From the NCBI GenBank assembly GCA_012522285.1, contig JAAYKS010000436.1, positions 1 to 9,069 of the forward strand: 9,069 nt of DNA. The letters run 5' to 3'. The translations under genes were made by a program, and so were the position numbers. The notes beneath the pieces are model-generated. The model made no database searches. It had not been told where the DNA came from and worked only from the letters and a program-made list of their open reading frames with translations. This DNA comes from Clostridiaceae bacterium. Its GTDB lineage: Bacteria > Bacillota > Clostridia > Saccharofermentanales > UBA5734. Within the stretch, counting starts at the first letter, position 1, and each line of letters starts with the position of its first letter. Positions 1 through 6,234 of this stretch are shown piece by piece.

Positions 1-266
1 CCGGGTCCGGATCCCATGACGCGGCGCCAGATGAGGCGCAGGGCGGGGACGCATTGTTTACGCGTCTCAAAGCGTTGCGCAGCAAGTTGGCCGCGTCGGC
101 GGGGATCCCGGCGTATCTTGTGTTCACGGACGCGGCGCTCCGGGACATGTGCCGGAAACAGCCGACCTCGCTGGACGATTTTCTCGAAGTCTCGGGTGTC
201 GGGAAGAGCAAGGCGGAAAAATACGGCAAAATCTTTCTAGGAGCGCTCCGCGAAGGAGGCGTCTGA
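1..266 (+). CDS. recQ: RecQ-type DNA helicase, C-terminal HRDC domain (5' partial)
   Basis: The reading frame is open from the left edge (first full codon at 3) to a TGA at 264-266, giving 87 residues of the C terminus; the real start lies outside the window. After about 17 low-complexity residues (Gly/Asp/Ala-rich) comes an HRDC domain: the LFTRLKALRSKLA helix, the IPAYLVFTDAALRDM block, PTSLDDFLEVSGVGKSKAEKYG and a last helix ending FLGAL. This order is the one seen at the C terminus of RecQ helicases, where HRDC binds single-stranded DNA and DNA junctions and helps unwinding in recombination repair. HRDC domains also occur in RNase D and in some UvrD-like helicases, so the assignment to RecQ is likely but not proven without the ATPase part. 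A TTG at 54 would only be an internal codon. The next gene starts 12 nt downstream, so the two may be co-transcribed. Confidence 0.8.
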   Translation, partial: GSGSHDAAPDEAQGGDALFTRLKALRSKLAASAGIPAYLVFTDAALRDMCRKQPTSLDDFLEVSGVGKSKAEKYGKIFLGALREGGV

Positions 267-278
267 CTGGAGGTTGGT

Positions 279-704
279 ATGGCATACCAGGTGAAGACCA
301 AAGCGTCGGAAGACAGCGTCGAGACATTTTTAGACCGGATCGAATCTCCCCGGAAGAGGGAAGACGCCTACCGGTTGCTCGCGTTGTTCACCGAGGCAAC
401 CGGGATGCCCGCAAAACTGTGGGGCGACAGTCTGGTCGGGTTTGGATCCTACCACTACAAATACAAAACAGGACATGAAGGGGACGCGATGATCGTGGGG
501 TTCTCGCCCCGGAAATCAAAGATCAGCCTCTACCTGTATGCCGATTTTCCGGAGCGGGAGTCGTTGCTTGGGCAGCTGGGAAAACATACCGCAGGGGTAG
601 GGTGCCTCTATGTGAACAAGTTCGACGACATCTGTCCGGAGGTGTTGCGGGAGCTGATCGTACGGTCGGTCGCGTACATACGGGAACTGTATCCGAACCC
701 GTAA
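279..704 (+). CDS. DUF1801 (YdhG-like) domain protein
   Basis: This encodes 141 residues starting at an ATG with a good ribosome binding site (GGAGG at 269-273, 5 nt spacing). The order of motifs fits the DUF1801/YdhG-like alpha-beta fold: an N-terminal helix (VETFLDRI), R-x-x-D followed by a long helix (AYRLLALFTEATG), MPAKLWGDSLVGFGSYHYKY, then GDAMIVGFSPRKSKISLYLY and a C-terminal helix (LRELIVRSVAYIREL). The length is typical of the family. There is no signal peptide or membrane segment, so it is cytoplasmic. The biochemical role of the family is not established to my knowledge, although related YdhG-like proteins have been described as possible small-molecule or metal-binding proteins. 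It follows the helicase fragment closely and appears unconnected to the sugar genes downstream. I see no clear terminator behind it. Confidence 0.8.
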   Translation: MAYQVKTKASEDSVETFLDRIESPRKREDAYRLLALFTEATGMPAKLWGDSLVGFGSYHYKYKTGHEGDAMIVGFSPRKSKISLYLYADFPERESLLGQLGKHTAGVGCLYVNKFDDICPEVLRELIVRSVAYIRELYPNP

Positions 705-757
705 ATCATCAATTTCATCAGAACAATACGATATTTTCGTCAAAAAATTGGAGAATC

Positions 758-785
758 TTGCTCACAGGATGGTTCACATGATAAA
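758..785 (+). promoter_or_regulatory. Possible weak promoter of the lacI-type gene
   Basis: TTGCTC (758-763) and GATAAA (780-785) are separated by 16 nt in the only non-coding stretch before the repressor gene (705-861). Both boxes are imperfect sigma70 matches. The 157-nt gap is visibly richer in A+T than the genes around it. A GTTCAC hexamer (772-777) falls between the boxes. The evidence is positional and weak; other pairings such as TAGTAT at 793-798 are possible. Confidence 0.25.
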
Positions 786-861
786 CTCTTTCTAGTATGT
801 TCGTCCCTGCCCGTACGGATTGTAGAACGGCAGATCAAGATGTAGAAAGAAGCGGGTTTTC

Positions 862-1851
862 ATGGCCACGACGATCAAAGAACTTGCATTGCACTGCGGT
901 GTATCGGAAGGCACGGTCGACCGGGCACTCAACGACCGTCCCGGGATCAGCCTTTCAACCAAATCGCGGATCCTGGCGGCTGCGGACGAGCTGGGCTACA
1001 AGCCCAACCGGATCGCCCAGAGTCTGGCAACCGGCCGGACCCGCACCATCGGCATCATCAGCTTTGACCTGATCAACAATTGTTTTACGCGGCTGGTCGA
1101 TGCCATCGAGGCGGAAGCCAAGAGCCGGGGATACTTTATCAATCTCATCCTGACGCACAAAGATCCCGCCTATGAGCTCGAAGGGCTGCGCTATCTTGCG
1201 GAACGCAGAGTCGACGGGATCGGGCTGCTGCCGCTCGGAAAGGATGAACAATACGCCGCATTTCTGAAGGATCTCGGCATCCCGATCGTCACAATCTTCA
1301 ACCGGATCAGCGAAGATTTTATGCATGTGGGGATCGACGACCGGAAAATCATTTACGAATCGGTTCAGTTTATTGCGTCCAAGGGGTATGAACAGGTTGT
1401 CCTGGTACAGCCCCGGCTCAGCGCAATGCTGGAGCGCGGGCTCAACGCACACACCATCTGCCAGCGTAAACTCGGATACGAACAGGGATTGGCCGCCGCG
1501 GGGTTGAACCAGAGCCCGATCATCGCGGAGGGCAAGAATTATGCGAAGTCTTTTGCGGGGATCGACTTTTCCCGCCGGACGGCACTCCTGTGCATCAGCG
1601 ACGCGTACGCGATGGCGGTTATGAAGCATCTGCGCGAGTCCGGTCTCTCGGTACCGGAGGACGTCGGTGTGATGGGATTCGACAGTGTAGATACCCAGCA
1701 GGTCATACATCCGCTGTTGACGACAGTTGAATACCATGTCGAAGCCATGGGCAGGCAGATCGTCGACAACCTGTGTGACATGATTGAGGGAAAACGGGCA
1801 GAGCACACCCACATCATGAGCTATAGCATTATAGAAGGCGAAACCATCTGA
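862..1851 (+). CDS. LacI-family transcriptional regulator, probable repressor of the sugar cluster
   Basis: This encodes 329 residues, a normal LacI-family length. The N terminus is a LacI helix-turn-helix: TIKELALHCGVSEGTVDRALN at residues 4-24, then SLSTKSRILAAADELGYKPN and a hinge helix (residues 49-58) with Leu55 at the position that wedges into the central CpG of the operator. Residues from about 62 form a periplasmic-binding-protein-like effector domain, starting with TIGIISFDL and ending with the typical VMGFDSVDTQQ, HPLLTTVEYHVEAMG and a final beta strand. The recognition helix reads TVDRAL rather than the commoner TVSRVL. The start is set by the alignment with the family; the ribosome binding site is only a weak purine run (844-850). 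It is followed by its own terminator and sits directly upstream of the binding-protein promoter and operator, so it most likely senses an arabinose-related sugar or oligosaccharide. The effector cannot be read from the sequence. Confidence 0.93.
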   Translation: MATTIKELALHCGVSEGTVDRALNDRPGISLSTKSRILAAADELGYKPNRIAQSLATGRTRTIGIISFDLINNCFTRLVDAIEAEAKSRGYFINLILTHKDPAYELEGLRYLAERRVDGIGLLPLGKDEQYAAFLKDLGIPIVTIFNRISEDFMHVGIDDRKIIYESVQFIASKGYEQVVLVQPRLSAMLERGLNAHTICQRKLGYEQGLAAAGLNQSPIIAEGKNYAKSFAGIDFSRRTALLCISDAYAMAVMKHLRESGLSVPEDVGVMGFDSVDTQQVIHPLLTTVEYHVEAMGRQIVDNLCDMIEGKRAEHTHIMSYSIIEGETI

Positions 1852-1896
1852 TTCCGATCCGAATATGCATCAATATACAGCCGGCTCGGCCGGAAG

Positions 1897-1922
1897 AACC
1901 ACCCGCTGGACGGGTGGTTTTT
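1897..1922 (+). terminator. Intrinsic terminator of the lacI-type gene
   Basis: A 9-bp perfect stem (AACCACCCG at 1897-1905 pairing with CGGGTGGTT at 1911-1919) with a 5-nt loop runs straight into a T tract (1918-1922). It lies 45 nt after the stop codon of the regulator gene. A smaller hairpin precedes it (CCGGC 1881-1885 with GCCGG 1889-1893). It should separate regulator transcription from the sugar operon. Confidence 0.9.
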
Positions 1923-1949
1923 ACACAAATTCGACCTGCAAAATAATCT

Positions 1950-1993
1950 AGTGAACTACTTGCCAACTCAAAACGGGTATGGTATTGTTCACT
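1950..1993. repeat. Spaced inverted repeat flanking the promoter
   Basis: AGTGAAC (1950-1956) and its exact reverse complement GTTCACT (1987-1993) flank the -35 and overlap the -10 region of the predicted promoter, with 30 nt between the arms. This could be a pair of half-sites for an activator or repressor, or chance: the hexamer GTTCAC also occurs inside coding DNA at 122-127, 385-390 and 3485-3490. Confidence 0.3.
1960..1988 (+). promoter_or_regulatory. Predicted sigma70-type promoter of the sugar operon
   Basis: TTGCCA (1960-1965) and TATTGT (1983-1988) are separated by 17 nt, the optimal spacing. The expected transcription start falls at about 1995-1997, leaving a leader of about 110 nt before the lipoprotein gene. 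The position between the regulator's terminator and the first structural gene, together with the adjoining palindrome, supports the call. The boxes themselves are moderate matches. Confidence 0.55.
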
Positions 1994-1996
1994 TAA

Positions 1997-2010
1997 CGTG
2001 TGCGCACACG
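1997..2010 (+). promoter_or_regulatory. Candidate LacI-family operator (14-bp perfect palindrome, central CpG)
   Basis: CGTGTGCGCACACG equals its own reverse complement over all 14 bases and has CG at its centre, the hallmark of LacI-family operators, where hinge-helix leucines insert at the central CpG step. It sits right at or just past the expected transcription start of the predicted promoter, where bound repressor would block initiation. A LacI-family gene lies immediately upstream. I did not see a second copy of this 14-mer in the window. Confidence 0.65.
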
Positions 2011-2108
2011 CCTCCGAATATTTGTGTAGTTGGTTACAAAAAAACGGATCTCATGTCAGAAACAGCAGGTACAACCAAGACTGACCCAATCTCCAGAGGA
2101 GGTACGCA

Positions 2109-3896
2109 ATGAGGAAGTCACTGTCACGAATTGCCTTGCTAATGGTTCTGGCCCTCGCTGTCAGTTTAGTGGCCGGATGCCAGACAACTGACACCACCAC
2201 CACCAAAGCCACCACAGGTACCACCGCCGGCACAACGGCAGGCACCACGGCCGGCACAACCGCGGAAGCGTCCAACCTGAACCCGCCGGGACAACTGCCG
2301 GTGGTCAAGGAAAAAGAAACGCTGCGGATGGTCATCTCACAAAGTCCGCACATCCTCAGTTACAAATACGGTGAAAACAAGCTGACCACCTATCTGCAGG
2401 ACAGGACGAATGTCGAAATCGAATTCATCCTGTTCCCGGAAGCCGACGCTACAACCAAGCTGAACATCGAGCTGTCGACCGGCGGCGATCTGGGCGACGT
2501 GATCCGCATGCCCAACGCACTGAGTAAACCCGCGCTGATGACCTTTGGCAGCCAGGGCGCGATCATGGACGTGACCGAACTGCTGGATCAGTACAGCTAC
2601 AACATCAAAACTGACCTCGACGCGAAGTCCGGCTCCTGGGAGGCCAACATTGCCCCGGACGGCGCGATCTACGCGTTGCCGACCGGACCAGCTCCCTGGC
2701 TGGTCACCAATGCCTATGCGATGCGTCACTGGATCCACAAAGACTTCCTGGAGAAATATGAAGCCGCGACTGGCAAGGGAATGCCCACCACGACCGACGA
2801 GTATTTCGACTACATGATCTGGTGCCGCGACAACGATCCGAACGGCAACGATCAGCAGGACGAAATGGGATGGTCCGGTTCTGAAAAGAGAACCGTGTGG
2901 TTTGCCCGTCCGACCGACTTCCTCATGCATGCGTTTACCTGGAACACGAGCAACGGGTACTACATGCGTGATGACGAGATCCACGCGAACTTTGTCGAAG
3001 ACGATTATCGCGAAGGCCTCAAGTATCTGCGTAAGATGATGGAAGAGGGCCTGATGGACGCCAACTATGTCGACAACGACGAAAACGGACTCAAGACCCT
3101 GGTCGCGCTCAACGACGGCTATACGGTCGCGTCCGGTTCCTGGGGCGGCATGCACAACGCCGCCACCGACCACCGTGTCCGCAACCTGTATCAGATCATG
3201 GCGCCGCTCAAGGGCCCCGACGGGTTCCAGAACGCTTTCTACAACTATAACAACTATACCGCGAAACCCGGCCCGGTCGTCATCCCGTCCAACAGCGCGA
3301 AACCCGAGCTGGCGATGGCCTGGTTCGACAGCTGTTATGACGTAGAAGTTTCGTTCCGCCAGCGCTACGGCGAAAAGGGCGTGGACTGGGACGTCCCCGA
3401 CCCGAGTGAGAAAGCCGTCGACGGCGGCCCCGGTATTTACAAGGACTACCGTGACCAATGGAACGTTCCGACCTACTCGCACTGGTTCACCTCTGGACCT
3501 TCGCTGGCCGGTACGTACTTCATGGCGACTCCGCAGCCGGAAAAGGATGAGAACGGCAACGAGATCCACGATCTGGAGAAATCCCTGTATGATGCCACAG
3601 TGCTTTACGAAAAGTATGTGAAGCCTTGCTCGGTCCCGGATTTCTACTATGACGAAGCCACTTCGGTCAAAGCCAACGAGTGGATGCAGCTGATTGAAGA
3701 CAGGTCGCGTTCCGCAATCACGGAGTTCATATTCGGGATCCGGGACATCAACGACGACGCTGACTGGGACGCCTACAAGGCTGAACTCGAAGCGTCGAAC
3801 CTGGGCGACTATCTTGAATTGATGCAAACAGAATACGACCGTAGCTGGGTCGGTACGATGCCGACGACCTACACTCCGTTCCCGCCTCGTACCTGA
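2109..3896 (+). CDS. Lipoprotein sugar-binding protein of an ABC importer (LplA/AlgQ type, family 1 extracellular solute-binding)
   Basis: This encodes 595 residues, the long form typical of LplA/AlgQ-type binding proteins. The start is an ATG behind AGAGGAGG (2095-2102). Residues 1-23 are a lipoprotein signal: MRKS, a hydrophobic stretch and the lipobox LVAGC with Cys24 as the lipidated residue, so the protein is anchored outside the cytoplasmic membrane. Residues 25-52 are a Thr-rich linker with four GTTA repeats. The mature domain begins near residue 66 (EKETLRMVIS). DPNGNDQQDE at residues 243-252 matches the Ca2+-binding loop of AlgQ-type proteins, with D/N/N/Q/D/E at positions 1, 3, 5, 7, 9 and 10. 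Such proteins capture oligosaccharides and hand them to a two-protein permease. No permease or ATPase gene follows here; intracellular enzymes come instead. Context suggests an arabinose-containing oligosaccharide ligand, but the sequence does not prove it. Confidence 0.9.
   Translation: MRKSLSRIALLMVLALAVSLVAGCQTTDTTTTKATTGTTAGTTAGTTAGTTAEASNLNPPGQLPVVKEKETLRMVISQSPHILSYKYGENKLTTYLQDRTNVEIEFILFPEADATTKLNIELSTGGDLGDVIRMPNALSKPALMTFGSQGAIMDVTELLDQYSYNIKTDLDAKSGSWEANIAPDGAIYALPTGPAPWLVTNAYAMRHWIHKDFLEKYEAATGKGMPTTTDEYFDYMIWCRDNDPNGNDQQDEMGWSGSEKRTVWFARPTDFLMHAFTWNTSNGYYMRDDEIHANFVEDDYREGLKYLRKMMEEGLMDANYVDNDENGLKTLVALNDGYTVASGSWGGMHNAATDHRVRNLYQIMAPLKGPDGFQNAFYNYNNYTAKPGPVVIPSNSAKPELAMAWFDSCYDVEVSFRQRYGEKGVDWDVPDPSEKAVDGGPGIYKDYRDQWNVPTYSHWFTSGPSLAGTYFMATPQPEKDENGNEIHDLEKSLYDATVLYEKYVKPCSVPDFYYDEATSVKANEWMQLIEDRSRSAITEFIFGIRDINDDADWDAYKAELEASNLGDYLELMQTEYDRSWVGTMPTTYTPFPPRT
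2217..2264 (+). repeat. Four tandem 12-nt repeats encoding a Gly-Thr-Thr-Ala linker
   Basis: Four consecutive 12-nt units (starting 2217, 2229, 2241, 2253) each encode GTTA at residues 37-52 of the lipoprotein. The units differ from one another mostly at third codon positions (GGT/GGC, ACC/ACA, GCC/GCA/GCG), so the protein repeat is conserved while the DNA has drifted. It forms the flexible tether between the lipid anchor and the binding domain. Confidence 0.85.
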
Positions 3897-3918
3897 TTGA
3901 TCCGGCCGTTTGGACAAT

Positions 3919-3968
3919 AGAATGACCGCCCCCCGATTCCGCTGCGGCGGGAACGGGGGGTGCATTCT
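3919..3968 (+). terminator. Large hairpin between the binding-protein gene and the next gene; attenuator or mRNA-stabilising element
   Basis: AGAATG (3919-3924) pairs with CATTCT (3963-3968); inside this, CCCCCCG (3929-3935) pairs with CGGGGGG (3954-3960) and TTCCGC (3937-3942) with GCGGGAA (3947-3953, one bulged G), around a TGCG loop. The hairpin is very stable but is followed by TATCTGCACC rather than a T run, so complete rho-independent termination is unlikely. Such structures after the first, binding-protein gene of import operons commonly protect the upstream message and lower read-through, giving more binding protein than enzyme. The next gene's ribosome binding site starts 22 nt downstream. 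Confidence 0.6.
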
Positions 3969-3990
3969 ATCTGCACCACATACGATCTTT

Positions 3991-3996
3991 GGAGGA
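3991..3996 (+). promoter_or_regulatory. Ribosome binding site that fixes the start at 4001
   Basis: GGAGGA at 3991-3996 lies 4 nt before the ATG at 4001. An in-frame TTG at 3989 would put this site inside the coding region, so the ATG at 4001 is preferred. Confidence 0.8.
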
Positions 3997-4000
3997 AAGT

Positions 4001-6190
4001 ATGACACTGCAATACAACGGATATGAGCTGATGTTCGCCGAGGGCGGCGTCGGGATCTATAAATACAGCAAAGCACTGTACTTCAACAAACGCCCGCTGC
4101 ACGTAGAGGTGAAAACCGCGTGTGCGGTGACGGAATTTTACAATGGGCCGTATGCCGAGGTGGAATTCGACGATCGAAGCATCGTGGCCAGCGGGGAGCT
4201 CGCTACTCCTGCGGGGAGCGTGTTCCGGTTCGCGGACACCTATTCGGTCGAGTCTTCCGGATTTCGGGTGACCCGTACAGTCCAGGTCGTCCGGTCGGGC
4301 GGAGACCTGGGATTTGCGTCCAAAATCTCCTTTGTCATGCCCGCCTCGGACCGTGTCCGGGACTATGATTGCTTCGCGCCCGGCGTCTGGTACCAGCAGA
4401 ATGAGTATGCACCGGAATACGCGCTCGGCAAGGATCTCGATTGCGAGTATTTCTGGTGTCCCGAGACCGCCTGCGCACTCCCCCTGTTTGCCGCGCAGCA
4501 CATCGCAACCGGTGAAGCGGTCGCGATCTCCCGATGGGCGTCCGATGTGACAATGCGGTCGACAGAGAGCGAGACGTCGGAAAACTTTACCGACCCGACC
4601 TATACCATCGGCTCGGTCGGCATGAGCCGTCCGGAGCCGCAGACACTGAACTACACCTATTATGGATACGCGGTGCGCCGACCCTTTGAAGCGCAGATTG
4701 ACGGGCTCTCGATCGACTATGTCTATCCGGGCGCCAAGGGGCAGATGCCGTCCGCCTCCCGGTATGCCGGACTGGATTTCAAGGGGAAACCCAAAACATT
4801 CCAGCGCATCAATCATCCGGTGACGGAGGGCTTTACCCAGCAGTATTCGGTGGCAGTGCATGTGGGCCGATACGACGGATACAAGCCGATGATGCGGGAT
4901 GTCTGGCGCCGGACATACAACCGGATGCGGGACGATCTGTTCGCGGTGGATAACAAGAAGCATTTCCATAACTGCCTGCGTCTGCTGCGGCACTATACCA
5001 AACAGTACGGCGATTCCTGGGGGCTTCCGTTTGCCTGTCAACTGCCCGATATGGATGAGAACTGCGTTTCGTTCCAGTTTGGATTTGTGGGACAGCAGCC
5101 CGGGATCGGGTATCAGCTGCTGCGGTACGGCGCGCTGGAGAACGACCGCGAAGCGTATGAGAAAGGCCTTAACATTCTGGAGTTCTGGGTCCGTGCCGCG
5201 ATGACCCCCAGCGGACTCCCGCAGATGTGTTACAACCCGGGAATGAAAGGATTCGAACCCTATCCCCACTATACCCGCATGCTTGCGGACGGGGTCGAAG
5301 CCATCCTGGACGCGTATCTGTTCATGAAAAAACAGGGCGAAGACAAGCCCGCCTGGCTGGGGTTCTGCCGGTCGGCCGCTGACTGGCTGGTCGGCATCCA
5401 GAATCCGGACGGAAGCTTCTACCGCGCGTACAACGCCGACAACTCGATCCGGATGGATTCCAAGTCCAACACCCCCAGCGTGATCCGGTTCCTGGTGGCG
5501 ATGGAAGTTACAACCGGAGAACTTCGTTATCTGGAGGCGGCCCTGCGCGCGGGCGAGTGGTCGTTTGACAACTGCCACCGGACTCTCGAGTATCGGGGAG
5601 GCACCTGCGACAACCGGGACATCCAGGACAAAGAGGCCGGCATCTACGGGATCTTCGGGTTTATGTCACTCTATGACAGGACCGGTGACGGTCGCTGGCT
5701 GGAAGGCGCGATCGGGGCCGCGGACTACACCGAGACATGGACCTATGCCTGGAAATTCCCGGTGAGGACCCATTGGGCGAAGCATCCGTTCAACCAGTAC
5801 TCAATCAGCGGACAGAGCATCATTACTGTGGGGGGCGGCGCGGACGTCTACATGGCGGCCTGCTCGTATGCGTATTACCGACTCTATCTCATCACAAAAG
5901 ACGAGCATTATCTAGACTTTGCGGAGTTCATCGACAAAAACACGCGGCAATCCAACGACATCGACGGCAGCACGGGGTACGCGATGCCCGGACTGGGCCA
6001 CGAAAGCGGGAATTTCACCACGCAAACCCTGCAGAGCCACTATCACTGGCTGCCATGGTGCACATTTGTGGAAGTCGATCCCACCTCCCGGCTGGTCGAC
6101 ACCTTCGGGGTGTACGAAATCGCCGACGCACAGAAATTGCCGCTGGAAGAACGGGAAAAGAAGAACCGGATCTACGATCCTCTGGCATGA
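4001..6190 (+). CDS. Predicted cytoplasmic carbohydrate-active enzyme, beta-sandwich plus (alpha/alpha)6-barrel, family not recognised
   Basis: This encodes 729 residues with no signal peptide. I do not recognise the family. The first 290 or so residues look beta-rich (alternating hydrophobic strands, many Tyr, Phe and Gly turns). From about residue 310 the protein is helical with a recurring unit, a helix carrying aromatic residues followed by a loop, for example near residues 384-402, 451-474 (NPDGSF at 468-473), 510-535, 566-580 and 637-660. That is the pattern of six-hairpin (alpha/alpha)6 glycosidases, lyases and phosphorylases. Conserved-looking loops that could carry catalytic acids or sugar contacts are GDSW (337-340), PDMDEN (349-354), CDNRDIQDKE (536-545), HWAKH (591-595) and GHESGNF with SHYHW (666-672, 679-683). 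The first GH51 gene follows after 44 nt. It probably cleaves a linkage in the imported arabinose-containing oligosaccharide that GH51 cannot. Alternatives are a phosphorylase or lyase of similar fold; it does not look like GH127/DUF1680 to me. Confidence 0.7.
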   Translation: MTLQYNGYELMFAEGGVGIYKYSKALYFNKRPLHVEVKTACAVTEFYNGPYAEVEFDDRSIVASGELATPAGSVFRFADTYSVESSGFRVTRTVQVVRSGGDLGFASKISFVMPASDRVRDYDCFAPGVWYQQNEYAPEYALGKDLDCEYFWCPETACALPLFAAQHIATGEAVAISRWASDVTMRSTESETSENFTDPTYTIGSVGMSRPEPQTLNYTYYGYAVRRPFEAQIDGLSIDYVYPGAKGQMPSASRYAGLDFKGKPKTFQRINHPVTEGFTQQYSVAVHVGRYDGYKPMMRDVWRRTYNRMRDDLFAVDNKKHFHNCLRLLRHYTKQYGDSWGLPFACQLPDMDENCVSFQFGFVGQQPGIGYQLLRYGALENDREAYEKGLNILEFWVRAAMTPSGLPQMCYNPGMKGFEPYPHYTRMLADGVEAILDAYLFMKKQGEDKPAWLGFCRSAADWLVGIQNPDGSFYRAYNADNSIRMDSKSNTPSVIRFLVAMEVTTGELRYLEAALRAGEWSFDNCHRTLEYRGGTCDNRDIQDKEAGIYGIFGFMSLYDRTGDGRWLEGAIGAADYTETWTYAWKFPVRTHWAKHPFNQYSISGQSIITVGGGADVYMAACSYAYYRLYLITKDEHYLDFAEFIDKNTRQSNDIDGSTGYAMPGLGHESGNFTTQTLQSHYHWLPWCTFVEVDPTSRLVDTFGVYEIADAQKLPLEEREKKNRIYDPLA

Positions 6191-6234
6191 TGTAAGTAGA
6201 AAGATCACCAAATGGAAGGAAGGTACGAATACGC

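Noticed and set aside
16..240. Arg-rich + strand frame overlapping the left-end gene
   Set aside because: It is out of frame with a clear HRDC domain and has a composition typical of a frame-shifted GC-rich gene.
2030..2078. Possible leader stem-loop (TTGGTT 2030-2035 with AACCAA 2073-2078), considered as a riboswitch or attenuator
   Set aside because: It has only 6 bp, a 37-nt loop and no supporting secondary structure or known riboswitch motif.
3989..4000. Upstream TTG start for the 729-residue protein
   Set aside because: The TTG would place the GGAGGA ribosome binding site inside the coding region; the ATG at 4001 has ideal spacing.
2337..5578. Long open frames on the - strand (2337-4076 and 3869-5578, over 560 codons each)
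   Set aside because: They lie opposite the binding-protein and hydrolase genes, their translations are Val/Arg/His-rich without recognisable domains, and such antisense frames are expected opposite GC-rich genes with biased third codon positions.
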